From positions 1,503,001-1,567,000 of the forward strand of contig NC_015259.1 in the NCBI RefSeq assembly GCF_000192745.1: a DNA stretch of 64,000 nucleotides, in the 5' to 3' direction. Positions 47,017-57,406 of this stretch are shown here, piece after piece. This DNA comes from Polymorphum gilvum SL003B-26A1. GTDB lineage: Bacteria; Pseudomonadota; Alphaproteobacteria; Rhizobiales; Stappiaceae. A model generated the notes under the pieces. That model was given only the letters and a program-made list of their open reading frames with translations. It did no database searches and was not told the origin of the DNA. How positions within the stretch are numbered: the stretch's first letter is position 1; each line of letters begins with the position of its first letter. Position numbers and translations under genes: made by a program.

Positions 47017-47636
47017 TGGCGCTCGCCGGGGCGTTCACCGGAGCGCCCGCGGGCCCAAAGGCCCAGCCCGGCGAGGCCGGCAATGAGGAAGAGGCCGGAC
47101 AGGATGTCGGTGAAGCGCAGCCTGCTGTCCATCTGCTCGATCCGCTCGAGCAGCGGCTCGACCTGGCGCTGGACCGCGGCCTCGACCAGGGCGGCGACCT
47201 CCGTCTCGGTCAGGGTTGGGGACCCGGTCCCGGCCTGGCCCGATGCGGAGGCGGCGGGCATTCCGGCCGTCGTCGTGGCCGCCGTGTTTGGTTCGGCCGC
47301 TGCCGTCGGCGCTGCGCCGCCAAAGCGTGCTGCGGCGACGACGGCCCGGCCGACATGGCCCTCGCGGGTGTCGACCGTGACGGTGATGTCGGTGGTCACG
47401 GGCCGGGGCAGGACGAAGCGATAGGCGCCCTCGGCATCGGTCTCGCCGGTCGCGATCACCGTTCCGCCGGCGTCCCGGGCGATCCAGGGCGTGGCCTTGG
47501 CCCGCCCACCGCCGACGAAGAAGGCGTATCCCGTTACGGCATCGCCGTCGACGGTGGCAAACACCTTGAGCTTGTGGGCGGCCGCCGGGCCGGTCAGGGC
47601 GGACAGCAGGATCAGGGCGATGACGAACCTGGTCAT
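47013..47636 (-). CDS. nikL: Nickel transporter auxiliary protein NikL
   Basis: The 207-aa membrane-anchored protein has a signal-type N-terminus (ALILLSALTGPAAAH), a carboxypeptidase-regulatory-like beta domain (KLKVFATVDGDAVTGYAFFVGGG, GAYRFVLPRPVTTDITVTVDT) and a Thr/Ala-rich linker. A C-terminal membrane helix (LSGLFLIAGLAGLGLWARG) takes the place of NikN. This is the NikL architecture of nikKMLQO operons. The mature N-terminus would begin at or near His, a possible metal ligand. Confidence 0.82.
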   Translation of the reverse strand: MTRFVIALILLSALTGPAAAHKLKVFATVDGDAVTGYAFFVGGGRAKATPWIARDAGGTVIATGETDAEGAYRFVLPRPVTTDITVTVDTREGHVGRAVVAAARFGGAAPTAAAEPNTAATTTAGMPAASASGQAGTGSPTLTETEVAALVEAAVQRQVEPLLERIEQMDSRLRFTDILSGLFLIAGLAGLGLWARGRSGERPGERQ

Positions 47637-48247
47637 GGCAGGGTTGGCCTCAGGGCTTGCGGATCGACACGGGCAAGGAACGTCACGATCGCGGCGGCGA
47701 CGAAGGCCTCGGCCACGGCCAGCGGCAGGTAGGTGGCGAGCAGGATGGCGGCCACCGGCGTGTAGTCGGACGACGACAGGGCAAGCGACGCCGCGACGAG
47801 GCCGCCGGTGCCGAGCACCGCGAGCGCACCGACGAGGGCCGCCAGTGCCGCGCGCAGCGCCGGCGAGGCGGTCGTCCGGATGGCCGGGCCGAAGGCGAGG
47901 GCGAGCAGGACGCCCGGCAGGGCCAGGTTCACGACGTTGACGCCGAGCGTCGTCAGGCCGCCGAAGCCGAACAGCAGCGCCTGCAGCAGCAGCGCCACGG
48001 CCACGGCCGGAAACGTGCCGGCGCCGAGCATCAGCCCCATCAGTCCGGACAGCAGCAGGTGTACGCTCGACGGGCCGACCGGGATGGCGATCAGCGAGCC
48101 GGCGAAGAAGACCGCCGACAGGATCGCCGCCCGCGGAATGGCGCGGTCTTGCAGGCGGCGCAGGCCGAGGGCAACGCCTGCCGCCGTGACGACGGCGCCG
48201 CCGATCAGGACCGGGGCGGACAGGACGCCGTCTGGGATGTGCGCCAT
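47633..48247 (-). CDS. nikM: Nickel ECF transporter substrate-capture protein NikM
   Basis: The 204-aa CbiM/NikM-family protein begins MAHIPDGVLS instead of MHIPDG. Removal of Met would leave Ala-His, restoring the X-His N-terminus that NikM uses to bind Ni(II). A further conserved His lies at H63 (GPSSVHLLLSG). Multiple membrane helices follow. It overlaps nikL by 4 bp. Confidence 0.88.
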   Translation of the reverse strand: MAHIPDGVLSAPVLIGGAVVTAAGVALGLRRLQDRAIPRAAILSAVFFAGSLIAIPVGPSSVHLLLSGLMGLMLGAGTFPAVAVALLLQALLFGFGGLTTLGVNVVNLALPGVLLALAFGPAIRTTASPALRAALAALVGALAVLGTGGLVAASLALSSSDYTPVAAILLATYLPLAVAEAFVAAAIVTFLARVDPQALRPTLP

Positions 48248-48253
48248 GTCAGG

Positions 48254-49027
48254 TCATTTCCCGTCCATGGTGGTCGCCCTGACCCACATCAGGGCGCCGA
48301 GTTCGACCGGCACCTGACTGCCGTCCGGAGAGGCCATAGTGTCGTCGGCCTCGACCAGGGCGGCGAAGCCCCACCAGCCGGCGCGCGGCATGGCATAGGC
48401 GAAGGTACCGTTGGCGTCCGCCCGGATCACCTGGGTGACGAAGGCGTCGTTGGGGGGCTCGACGGAGCCGTCGTTGACGAACTCGACCTCGATCTCGGCG
48501 AAGGGCACAGGCGTGCCATCCTTGAGGACGACGCCGGAGAACAGGTTGCCGCTCCAGACGCCCGTCGGCCGGGTCAGCGGCCGGATCTCGACGGGAAGTC
48601 CGACCAGGTCGTCCCAGCCTTCGCCCGAGGCATAGCTGTCGACCACGACCTTGGCGTAATGCACGATGAACTTGCCCTCGGCCGGCTCCCAGTAGGGCTG
48701 CGGCTCGACGAAGAAGACCGCCGCACCCGGCTCGGACAGGTCGTGCGTCACGGTCCAGGCGCTCTTGCCGTCGACCGGGGTCTCGACCAGGGCCGGCATC
48801 AGGTCGACCGCCTGGCCGGCGGCGAGGACGCCGACCCGCGCGGGCCTGGCCATCTCCATCACCGGGCCGCCCTCGAAGGGGTGGGTGAAGACCATGTCGA
48901 GCGTGACCGAGCCGCCTTCGGGCAGCACGTCGGCGGAGGGCAGGAGTTGCTGGAAATGCGCCGTCGCCGGCGAGGCGAGGCCGATCAGGCCGGCGAGGCC
49001 GGCAAGGCCGAGGGGGAAGAGGCGCAT
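48254..49027 (-). CDS. nikK: DUF4198 periplasmic nickel-uptake protein NikK
   Basis: The 257-aa exported protein has a signal peptide ending SPATAH and a DUF4198 body (FQQLLPSADVLPEGG, VTLDMVFTHPFEGGPVMEM, GFAALVEADDTMAS). It is the first gene of the nickel operon, with AGGAG before ATG 49027 and a NikR box in the divergent region. The mature N-terminus begins at His, which may bind metal. Confidence 0.85.
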   Translation of the reverse strand: MRLFPLGLAGLAGLIGLASPATAHFQQLLPSADVLPEGGSVTLDMVFTHPFEGGPVMEMARPARVGVLAAGQAVDLMPALVETPVDGKSAWTVTHDLSEPGAAVFFVEPQPYWEPAEGKFIVHYAKVVVDSYASGEGWDDLVGLPVEIRPLTRPTGVWSGNLFSGVVLKDGTPVPFAEIEVEFVNDGSVEPPNDAFVTQVIRADANGTFAYAMPRAGWWGFAALVEADDTMASPDGSQVPVELGALMWVRATTMDGK

Positions 49028-49062
49028 GAAACGATCTCCTGATTGTCAGAATTAACCCGATT

Positions 49063-49090
49063 GTGTGAATTAATAAAAAAAAGATCATAC
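49063..49090. promoter_or_regulatory. NikR box in the nikK/nikR divergent region
   Basis: GTGTGA-N16-TCATAC matches the NikR operator GTATGA-N16-TCATAC with one mismatch and the exact spacing. It lies 36 bases before nikK and 99 bases before nikR, in an AT-rich promoter stretch. Confidence 0.7.
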
Positions 49091-49188
49091 TTGCTGTTGC
49101 AGCGCAATAGGGATGTCGAGATCCTTGCGCCTTTCGGGCGCCGCCGCGCCGGGCTACCCTGTGGCGCGGACGGCTGCAAGGAGACACG

Positions 49189-49662
49189 ATGCAACGCACG
49201 ACGATCACGCTCGACGACGCGCTGGCCGCCGAGCTCGATGCCCACATGGCGGCGACCGGCGCGACTAGCCGCTCCGAAACGATCCGCGACCTGGTGCGGC
49301 GCGGCCTGTCGACCGTTGCCGGCGGCCCGGCCGAGGCCGGCTGCTTCGGCGTCATCAGCTGCACGATCGACCAGTCGGTGCGCAACCTGGCCGCGCGGGT
49401 GCCGCAGAGCCGGCTCGACCGCCACGACCAGACCGTGGCCGCGCTGTCGGTGCCGCTCGACCATTCCACCTCGCTCGACGTGGTGGTCATGCGCGGACGG
49501 GTCGCCGACGTGACGTCCTATGCGGAAGCCCTGTTCCTGGAGCGCGGCGTGATGCACGGCACGGTCGGGCTGATCCCGGTGGCCGAGGACACCACCCGGC
49601 ATGTCCACAATGACGGACCTCCGCGCGAGCACACCCACCTGAAGGTCCGCAGCAGCTTTTGA
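49189..49662 (+). CDS. nikR: NikR-family ribbon-helix-helix regulator lacking canonical Ni ligands
   Basis: The 157-aa protein has an N-terminal CopG ribbon-helix-helix (MQRTTITLDDALAAELDAHM) and an ACT-like metal domain ending with ERGVMHGTVGLIP. Aligned by eye to E. coli NikR, the high-affinity ligands H76, H87, H89 and C95 become Leu, Ser, Pro and Ser, while H79 and H92 remain. A C-terminal tail has extra histidines (RHVHND and REHTHLKV). AAGGAGA precedes ATG. Position and box argue that it still controls nikKMLQO. Confidence 0.85.
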   Translation: MQRTTITLDDALAAELDAHMAATGATSRSETIRDLVRRGLSTVAGGPAEAGCFGVISCTIDQSVRNLAARVPQSRLDRHDQTVAALSVPLDHSTSLDVVVMRGRVADVTSYAEALFLERGVMHGTVGLIPVAEDTTRHVHNDGPPREHTHLKVRSSF

Positions 49663-49672
49663 CACGGCGTCC

Positions 49673-50991
<1,319 letters not shown>

Positions 50992-50997
<6 letters not shown>

Positions 50998-51185
50998 ACC
51001 TGCTTGGGCACCGCGCCCCGGCCCTCGCCGTCCGCGTAGGTCGGCACGACCAGGACGAACGGTTCGCGCACCGCCGGCACCGGTTCCGACGCGCATGTGG
51101 GGATGCGCCGGGCCGGCAGGTCCAGCCGGTCGATCAGCCGGTGCGTGTTGCCGGACGCGCTCGAAAAATAGACGAGCAGGCCCAA
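50992..51185 (-). pseudogene. nrdI: 5' fragment of flavodoxin-like NrdI
   Basis: It begins [20 protein letters not shown] and reads through [25 protein letters not shown]. Full NrdI continues RFLND-like for about 70 more residues, but here the sequence switches to nrdE. NrdI supplies the oxidant that loads the NrdF cofactor, so its loss together with nrdE would disable the class Ib system. The ATG overlaps the nrdH end region with a 3-bp gap. Confidence 0.85.
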
Positions 51186-51188
51186 GGT

Positions 51189-51410
51189 TCAGCCAAGCGC
51201 GCCGATCTTGTCCGGGCGGAAGCCGGCCCAATGGTCGTCGCCGGCGACGACCACCGGCACCTGGCGATAGCCCATCGACTGGACGGCTTCCATGGCGGCG
51301 TCATCCTCGGTCAGGTCGATGATGTCGAAGGCCACGCCGCGTGCGGTCAGCGTGCGTGTGGTGGCGTCGCACTGGACGCAGGCCGGCTTGGAATAGACGG
51401 TAACGGTCAT
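51189..51410 (-). CDS. nrdH: NrdH-redoxin
   Basis: This 73-aa glutaredoxin-like thioredoxin-fold protein reduces NrdE. The CVQC redox motif lies in [15 protein letters not shown] and the fold continues [26 protein letters not shown] 51410 was chosen from the family N-terminus MTVTVYSKP and the GGGGCGAAAGGACC before it; upstream codons are riboswitch expression-platform sequence. It is the first gene under the B12 riboswitch. Confidence 0.93.
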   Translation of the reverse strand: MTVTVYSKPACVQCDATTRTLTARGVAFDIIDLTEDDAAMEAVQSMGYRQVPVVVAGDDHWAGFRPDKIGALG

Positions 51411-51525
51411 TTTGGTCCTTTCGCCCCGAAAGTGTGAAGGGAGGCAGGCGAAAGACGGTCGGAGACGGCACAAGGCATGCCCGTTCCGCGTCCCCGGGCC
51501 CGCCGCCCGATGACGTTTTCCGAAC

Positions 51526-51705
51526 AAGGCAGGTCTCCTGGCTCACGGGTCATCACCACCTGTCCGCCTTCCCGGGACATCCCAGTGGCGCTTTCGGACA
51601 GAAGCTCGCCGTTCACAGTTGCGGGGGCAGCGCCGGATTCGACCGTTCTCCAGTCTCACCAGCTTCCCTCTTAGCCTTCGAGACTCCCGAATCGAAGGAC
51701 CTTGA
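51526..51705 (-). ncRNA. Adenosylcobalamin (B12) riboswitch upstream of nrdH
   Basis: On the minus strand the B12-box elements follow in order: GGGAAGCTGGTGAGAC, AATCCGGCGCTGCCCCCGCAACTG, GCGCCACTGGGATG, CCCGGGAAGGCGG, and the closing GAGCCAGGAGACCTGCC. The order and spacing match the cobalamin aptamer. It precedes nrdH by about 115 bases and should turn off the B12-independent class Ib reductase when coenzyme B12 is plentiful, implying a class II (NrdJ) enzyme elsewhere. Confidence 0.93.
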
Positions 51706-51879
51706 ACACAAGATAGGGTATGCGGCGGGCCCCGGATGTCAACAAATTGATGATGGCGACGGGGCAGACCGCGTCAGGCCTGTTGACAGCGGCAGGGGAC
51801 CACCGCAGACAGGGGAGCATGAGGCGGCAGGCAGATCCGACAGCAGCGACAAGCAGAGCGAAGCGCCGGCAGGCGGACG

Positions 51880-52344
51880 GTGCGGACGCGTGTGCCGGAT
51901 GGCGGCGTGGCTGACGTCGGCGCCTATGGTGGATTGTTCCTGCTGTCGTTCCTGGCGGCGACCGTGTTGCCGGCGCAGTCGGAGGTCGGGCTTGTCGGGC
52001 TGCTGCTGTCGGGCGCCTATTCGCCGGCGCTGCTGATCGTGGTCGCCAGCATCGGCAACACGCTCGGGTCGGTGGTCAACTGGCTGCTCGGGCGCGGCGT
52101 CGAGCGGTTCAGCGACCGGCGCTGGTTCCCGGTCACGACGGCGCAACTCGACCGGGCGTCGCGCTGGTATCAGCGCTACGGCAAGTGGAGCCTGCTGCTG
52201 AGCTGGGCGCCGTTCATCGGCGATCCGCTGACGGTGGCCGCCGGCGTGCTGCGCGAGCCGTTCTGGCCGTTCCTGATCCTGGTCGCCGTGGCCAAGACCG
52301 GGCGCTACCTGGTCGTCGCGGCGATCACGCTCGGCGCGGTGTAG
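51880..52344 (+). CDS. YqaA/DedA-like VTT-domain membrane protein
   Basis: The 154-aa inner-membrane protein has a first helix pair (YGGLFLLSFLAATVLPAQSEVGLVGLLLSG), the SIGNTLGSVVNWLLGR motif, and KWSLLLSWAPFIGDPLTVAAGVLR, typical of YqaA/SNARE-associated small members. GTG 51880 is the ORF start; in-frame GTG codons downstream are possible. It is monocistronic with unknown transport or lipid-flip function. Confidence 0.85.
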   Translation: MRTRVPDGGVADVGAYGGLFLLSFLAATVLPAQSEVGLVGLLLSGAYSPALLIVVASIGNTLGSVVNWLLGRGVERFSDRRWFPVTTAQLDRASRWYQRYGKWSLLLSWAPFIGDPLTVAAGVLREPFWPFLILVAVAKTGRYLVVAAITLGAV

Positions 52345-52355
52345 GGGGCTGCGAC

Positions 52356-52949
52356 TCAGGTCGCCTTCTTCACGAACTCGGTCAGGATGACGATGCGCTG
52401 GTCGTTGACGCGGCCCTCGATCTGGGCGGGATTGTCCGGCACCAGGGCGATGTTGCGCACGGCGGTGCCGCGCTTGGCGGTGAAATTGGCGCCCTTGACC
52501 TTGAGGTCCTTGATCAGGGTGACGGTGTCGCCGGCCGACAGGACGGCACCATGAGTGTCCTTGTGGACGACGCTTTCCTCGCCATCGGCGGCCGAGGCGG
52601 TTTCGGAGTCGGCTCCGGCCTCGGCCCAGGCGCGGGTTTCGTCGTCGAGATAGATCTGGTCGAGCAGGTCGCGCGCCCAGGGTTCGGCCGGCAGTCTCGT
52701 GAGCAGGCGCCAGGCGGCGACCTGCACGGCGGGCTCCTGGCTCCAGGCGCTCTCGGCGAGGCAGCGCCAGTGCGTGGGATCGAGATCGCCGCCTTCGAGG
52801 CCCGCGCGGCAGGTCTCGCAGACCAGTACCGCCGTTTCGGCGCTGCCGTCGGCGCGCGGGGCAAGCAGGAAGGCGGTGAGACCTGCGCCGGCGCCGCAGA
52901 GTTCGCAGGCTCCGCCGGCACGGGCGGTCAGGGCGTCGAGCAGGGTCAT
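52356..52949 (-). CDS. PhnA-domain (YjdM-like) protein
   Basis: The 197-aa protein has an N-terminal zinc-ribbon-like part (GACELCGAGAG, VCETCRAGLEGG) and a C-terminal PhnA domain (GDTVTLIKDLKVKGANFTAKRGT, VRNIALVPDNPAQIEGRVND). The family was named from phosphonate loci, but its biochemistry is unsettled. It is convergent with the YqaA gene at 11 bp. Confidence 0.87.
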   Translation of the reverse strand: MTLLDALTARAGGACELCGAGAGLTAFLLAPRADGSAETAVLVCETCRAGLEGGDLDPTHWRCLAESAWSQEPAVQVAAWRLLTRLPAEPWARDLLDQIYLDDETRAWAEAGADSETASAADGEESVVHKDTHGAVLSAGDTVTLIKDLKVKGANFTAKRGTAVRNIALVPDNPAQIEGRVNDQRIVILTEFVKKAT

Positions 52950-53157
52950 GGGCGGGTCCTTCGTCCGGGGCAGGGGATGTGATGCGCGGTGTAGACCATC
53001 GCCGACCGTCAGACGAGCGGTTTGTGCTGCGGCGAAAGGACTTGGACCGGCGGCGCGGCGCGCCAGGACGCTTTCCGATCAAGCGGAACCGCTTGCTCGA
53101 CACTACAATACTTCAGATGTTGAAATGCGGAGGACGCGGAGCGGGAGGCAACGGGAC

Positions 53158-53562
53158 ATGGCGCAGACGATCGTCAAGGGCATCGACACGCTGCTGGCGG
53201 AGGCCAATGCGGTGGTGGCGGCGGTGAGCGCGGAGGAGGCGAAGCATCTGCTGGGGCGCGACGGTTATGTCTTCGTCGACCTGAGGGACGTGCGCGAGAT
53301 CCAGCGCGAGGGTAAGATCCCCGGAGCCTTCTCGTGCCCGCGCGGCATGCTGGAGTTCTGGATCGACCCGGCGAGCCCCTACCACAAGCCGATGTTCGCC
53401 GAGGACAAGACCTTCCTGTTTTACTGCGCCGGCGGCCTGCGCTCGGCGCTGGCGGCGAAGACGGCGATGGAGATGGGGCTCGCCCCGGTCGTGCACCTGG
53501 ACGGCGGCTTCGGCGCCTGGAAGGAGGCCGGCGGGGCGATCGAGACGGTCGAGAAGCGCTGA
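53158..53562 (+). CDS. Rhodanese-like sulfurtransferase
   Basis: The 134-aa single-domain rhodanese has active-site Cys in FYCAGGLRSALAAK and the usual VFVDLRDVREIQREGKIPGA entry motif. ATG 53158 is preceded by GGGAGGCAACGG. It is soluble and cytoplasmic, and the sulfur acceptor is unknown. A long in-frame extension upstream runs antisense to the phnA-like gene and is rejected. Confidence 0.9.
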   Translation: MAQTIVKGIDTLLAEANAVVAAVSAEEAKHLLGRDGYVFVDLRDVREIQREGKIPGAFSCPRGMLEFWIDPASPYHKPMFAEDKTFLFYCAGGLRSALAAKTAMEMGLAPVVHLDGGFGAWKEAGGAIETVEKR

Positions 53563-53571
53563 TCCGGGCGG

Positions 53572-54516
53572 CTAGATGCCAGGCGTGGTGGCGAACAGCC
53601 AGGCGCAATAGGCACCGTAGGAGGCAAGGAAACCGGCGCCGACGGGCCGCGACAGGCGGCCGAGCGCGAGGAGCAGGCCGACCAGGCCGAGGCTGACGGC
53701 GAGCATCAGCGGGATGTCGAAGCGCGCCATCTGCGGGGCGATGTGGAGCGGATGCAGGGCCGCGGCGACGCCGAGAATGCCGAGCACGTTGAAGACGTTG
53801 GATCCGACGACGTTGCCGATGGCGATTTCCGAATGGCGGCGAAAGGCGGCGACGACCGAGGTCGCCAGTTCCGGCAGGCTGGTGCCGACGGCGACGACGG
53901 TCAGGCCGATGACGGCCTCCGAGATGCCGAGGCTGCGGGCGATGGCCGAGGCCGAGCCGACCAGGAAGTCGGCGCCGGCAACCAGGGCGACGAGCCCGGC
54001 GAGTAGGGCCGCGAGTTCCTTCCACAGCGGCAGCACGGCGGCATGAGCGGCGTCCTCGCCCGTGTGGTCCGTGCGGGCCGACCAAGCAGCATAGCCGACA
54101 TAGAGGGCGAGCGTGGCGGCCATGACGAGACCGGTGCCGCGTCCGACATGGCCGAGCAGGCCGAGGGCGAGCATGACCAGGGCGGCGGCGAGCATGACGG
54201 CGAGGTCGCGCCGGATGCCGGGTATGGCGGTCGGAATCGGCGAGATCAGCGCCGCGGCGCCGAGGATGAGCAGGATGTTGGCGGTGTTGGAACCGACCAC
54301 GTTGCCGACGGCGATGTCGGGCGAGCTCTGGAAGGCGGCCTTCACCGAGACCACCAGTTCGGGCATCGATGTGCCGAAGCCGACGACGGTCAGGCCGATG
54401 ATGAGCGGCGGCATGCCGAGGCGGGCAGCGAGCGAGACGGCGCCGCGCACCAGGCCCTCGCCGCCGGCGAAGAGCAGCACGAGGCCGAGAACGAGAAAGG
54501 CGGTTTCAGCGAGCAT
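53572..54516 (-). CDS. CaCA-family calcium/sodium antiporter (YrbG-like)
   Basis: This 314-aa membrane protein has the two inverted alpha-repeat signatures GFGTSMPELVVSVKAAFQSSPDIAVGNVVGSNTANILLILG and AVGTSLPELATSVVAAFRRHSEIAIGNVVGSNVFNVLGILG, each holding the ion-coordinating Ser/Glu and Asn/Ser set. It exchanges Ca2+ (or K+) for Na+ or H+. It lies close to the next minus-strand small membrane gene upstream. Confidence 0.92.
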   Translation of the reverse strand: MLAETAFLVLGLVLLFAGGEGLVRGAVSLAARLGMPPLIIGLTVVGFGTSMPELVVSVKAAFQSSPDIAVGNVVGSNTANILLILGAAALISPIPTAIPGIRRDLAVMLAAALVMLALGLLGHVGRGTGLVMAATLALYVGYAAWSARTDHTGEDAAHAAVLPLWKELAALLAGLVALVAGADFLVGSASAIARSLGISEAVIGLTVVAVGTSLPELATSVVAAFRRHSEIAIGNVVGSNVFNVLGILGVAAALHPLHIAPQMARFDIPLMLAVSLGLVGLLLALGRLSRPVGAGFLASYGAYCAWLFATTPGI

Positions 54517-54570
54517 GATGGGTCGTTCTCCGAAGCGGTGCGGAGCGGGAAGGCGGCGATGACGATCGGG

Positions 54571-54867
54571 TCAGGTCTGCGGCGCCTGCTCGCGCAGGGT
54601 GCGTTCGGCCTTCCACGCGAGCACCGCGACGGCACCGGTCGCCCAGATGGCCGGCGGCACCAGTACGAGCGCGGCGATGGTCAGGCCGACGACGCGCAGG
54701 CCGAGCAGGCCGGCAAGGGCCCACAGCACGCCGAGGTCGAAGATCCAGATGGCGACAGCGGCAAGCACGGTGGCGCCGATGACGGTGGCGAAGAAGGAGA
54801 CGTCGTAGCGGACGGAAGCTGCCGGCTTAGCAGCAGCGGGCGTCTCGCCGGCCGGAGACTGGGACAT
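54571..54867 (-). CDS. Hypothetical small membrane protein (98 aa)
   Basis: A short polar head (MSQSPAGETPAAAKPAAS) is followed by two or three hydrophobic helices (FFATVIGATVLAAVAIWIF, GVLWALAGLLGLRVVGLTIA, LVLVPPAIWATGAVAVLAW) and a charged tail. ATG 54867 was chosen because upstream in-frame sequence is compositional noise. I recognise no family. It is 54 bp upstream of the antiporter in the same direction and could be co-transcribed. Confidence 0.6.
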   Translation of the reverse strand: MSQSPAGETPAAAKPAASVRYDVSFFATVIGATVLAAVAIWIFDLGVLWALAGLLGLRVVGLTIAALVLVPPAIWATGAVAVLAWKAERTLREQAPQT

Positions 54868-55003
54868 GATGGCTTGACCCGTGGGACCGCAGGCGGACGT
54901 GATGTCCGCCGCTCCGGCCAAGTGAGCATGCCGCCTCGTCTTGTCAAGGCGGCGGCGGCCGGCGGGCAAAAATAAATCCGCGCGGCCGGTCGCGCGGTGC
55001 CCG

Positions 55004-55642
55004 TCAGCGTGCCAGGGCGGCGGCGGCGCGCGCGCGCGCCTTGATGCCGGCCCAGTCGGCGGTCTCGATCGCGCGTGCGTCGGCGATCCAGGAGCCGCCG
55101 ACGCACAGGACGTTGGGCAGGGCGAGATAGGCTGGCGCCTTGTCAGCGGAGATGCCGCCCGTGGGGCAGAACCTGGCCGCGGCAAGCGGCGAGGCGAGGG
55201 ACCTGAGAAAGCCGGCGCCGCCGGCCTGTTCGGCGGGGAAGAACTTCAACCGGCTGTAGCCGCGCTCCAGCAGGGCCATGACTTCCGAGGCGGTGGCGGC
55301 CCCCGGCAGCAGCGGCACGTCGAAGCCTTCGGCGGCGTCGAGCAGTCGCGTCGTCGCGCCGGGCGAGACGACGAAGCGCGCACCGGCCTTCACCGCTGCC
55401 TCGTACTGTGCGGCGTCAAGCACGGTGCCGGCGCCGGGGATGGCACCCTCGACGCCGTCTGCGACGGCCCTGATCGCCTCCAGCGCGCGCGGCGTGCGCA
55501 GGGTGATCTCGATCGCCGGCAGGCCGCCGCGCACCAACGCTTCGGCCATCGGGACGGCCTTTTTCGGATCGTCGACGACCAGGACGGGAATGACGGGGGC
55601 GGCGGTCATGACCGCCTCGATGCGGGCTGTATCCTGGGGCAT
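55004..55642 (-). CDS. eda: 2-dehydro-3-deoxy-phosphogluconate (KDPG) aldolase
   Basis: It cleaves KDPG to pyruvate and glyceraldehyde 3-phosphate, the last step of the Entner-Doudoroff pathway. The 212-aa protein shows [40 protein letters not shown], the Schiff-base Lys in [12 protein letters not shown] and FCPTGGIS. It follows zwf on the same strand by 42 bp, though edd and pgl are not in the window. Confidence 0.95.
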   Translation of the reverse strand: MPQDTARIEAVMTAAPVIPVLVVDDPKKAVPMAEALVRGGLPAIEITLRTPRALEAIRAVADGVEGAIPGAGTVLDAAQYEAAVKAGARFVVSPGATTRLLDAAEGFDVPLLPGAATASEVMALLERGYSRLKFFPAEQAGGAGFLRSLASPLAAARFCPTGGISADKAPAYLALPNVLCVGGSWIADARAIETADWAGIKARARAAAALAR

Positions 55643-55684
55643 GTTGGTCCCTTTCCGTTCGGGGTCGGCCGGTCGCTGTGGTGC

Positions 55685-57157
55685 CTAGAGGCCGTCCTCG
55701 GCCCAGGTGCGGCCGTCGCGCTCGATCAGGGCAATGGCGGCCGAAGGACCCCAGGTTCCGGAGGTGTAGGGCTTGGGGTGGCCGGCGCCGGCGGCCCAGG
55801 CGTCGAGGATCGGGTCGATCCAGGACCAGGCGGCGTCGACCTCGTCGCGGCGCATGAACAGGGTCTGGTTGCCGCGGATGACATCCATCAGCAGGCGCTC
55901 GTAGGCGTCCGGATTGCGCACCTTGAAGGCCTCGGCGAAGCTCATGTCGAGCGGCACCTGGCGCAGGCGCATGCCGCCGGGGCCCGGGTCCTTGATCATC
56001 ACCTGCATCGTGACGCCCTCGTCGGGCTGCAGGCGCAGGATCAGGCGGTTGGCCGCGATCGGGCCGGCCTCCGGGTCGAAGATCGAATGCGGGATCGGGC
56101 GGAACTGGACGACGATCTCCGAGACGCGGGTGGCGAGACGCTTGCCGGTGCGCAGGTAGAACGGCACGCCGGCCCAGCGCCAGTTGGCGATCTGCACCTT
56201 GAGGGCGACGAAGGTCTCGGTCCGGCTGTCGTCGCGACCGAGTTCCTCAAGATAGCCGGGCACGGCGCCGCCGGCAGAGGCGCCGGCGCGGTACTGGCCG
56301 CGCACGGTCAGCCGGTCGACGCTGTCGCCGGTGATCGGGGCGAGCGCCTTGAGCACCTTCAGCTTCTCGTCGCGCACGCTGTCGGCATCCATCGATTCCG
56401 GCGGCTCCATGGCGGCCAGGCACAGCAGCTGAAGCAGGTGGTTCTGCACCATGTCGCGCAGCGCGCCGGCGGCGTCGTAATAGCCGGCGCGGCCGCCGAC
56501 GCCGAGGCTTTCGGCGACGGTGATCTGGACATGGTCGACATGGGCGGCGTTCCACAGCGGCTCGAACAGGGCGTTGGCGAAGCGCAGCGCCATCAGGTTC
56601 TGCACCGTCTCCTTGCCGAGATAGTGGTCGATGCGGAAGATCTGGTGCTCGTCGAAGACCGCGCCGATGGTTGCGTTGAGCGCCCTGGCCGAGGCGCCGT
56701 CCTTGCCGATCGGCTTCTCGATGACGACCCGGGTGGTGGCGTTGACGAGGCCTTCGCCGCCGATGCCCTCGCAGATCGGGCCGAAGAAGTCCGGCGCGAC
56801 GGCGAGATAGAACACGCGCACGACGTCGGGTCGTTCCTCAAGGACGGCGGCAAGCTCCGACCAGCCGGTTCCGGCGTCGACGTCGAGGGGGACGTAGCGG
56901 ATGCGGGCGAGGAAGCGCTTCAGCGCCGCCTCGTCCAGGTCGGCGACGTGCTCGCCGAGGGCGGCCGCCGCCCAGTCGCGATAGTCGGCGTCGGCGTAGC
57001 GGCGGCGGGCGGTGACGACGATGCGCGCGCCGGCGGGCAACTGGCGGTCGAGGTCGCGGTGGTAGAGCGCGGGCAGCAGCTTGCGATGAGCGAGGTCGCC
57101 GGTACCGCCGAAGACCACCAGGTCAAACTCATCCACCTCGATCACGCGAACGGCCAT
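55685..57157 (-). CDS. zwf: Glucose-6-phosphate 1-dehydrogenase
   Basis: It oxidises glucose 6-phosphate to 6-phosphogluconolactone, feeding the Entner-Doudoroff and pentose phosphate routes. The roughly 490-aa chain has the nucleotide motif [19 protein letters not shown], the active-site [21 protein letters not shown] and the C-terminal [24 protein letters not shown] 57157 and GTG 57163 both lie behind AGGAG. It is probably in an operon with eda. Confidence 0.96.
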   Translation of the reverse strand: MAVRVIEVDEFDLVVFGGTGDLAHRKLLPALYHRDLDRQLPAGARIVVTARRRYADADYRDWAAAALGEHVADLDEAALKRFLARIRYVPLDVDAGTGWSELAAVLEERPDVVRVFYLAVAPDFFGPICEGIGGEGLVNATTRVVIEKPIGKDGASARALNATIGAVFDEHQIFRIDHYLGKETVQNLMALRFANALFEPLWNAAHVDHVQITVAESLGVGGRAGYYDAAGALRDMVQNHLLQLLCLAAMEPPESMDADSVRDEKLKVLKALAPITGDSVDRLTVRGQYRAGASAGGAVPGYLEELGRDDSRTETFVALKVQIANWRWAGVPFYLRTGKRLATRVSEIVVQFRPIPHSIFDPEAGPIAANRLILRLQPDEGVTMQVMIKDPGPGGMRLRQVPLDMSFAEAFKVRNPDAYERLLMDVIRGNQTLFMRRDEVDAAWSWIDPILDAWAAGAGHPKPYTSGTWGPSAAIALIERDGRTWAEDGL

Positions 57158-57406
57158 CGGCACGCATCTCCTGTTCGGCCGGCCCCGCCGGAGCCGGTCA
57201 TTTCAATCGATTTAATAAAGGAGGTCCCGGCATCGCGCAACGCCAGGACCGTCGTTGCCGAAACTATCGGTGCGAAACCTTGTCATTGCGATAACGACGC
57301 GAGCGGCGGGGTGTCGGGAGGGGTCGACAGGCGGCGGCGGGCGCGGCAGGCTGGGCGTGAGGCCGGCCAGCCGGGCCGGCGCAGGATTCGACAGCGGGAG
57401 ACGTCC

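Noticed and set aside
52699-53157. Long upstream extension of the rhodanese frame
   Set aside because: It lies antisense to the phnA-like gene and has typical shadow composition; a good ribosome site marks 53158.
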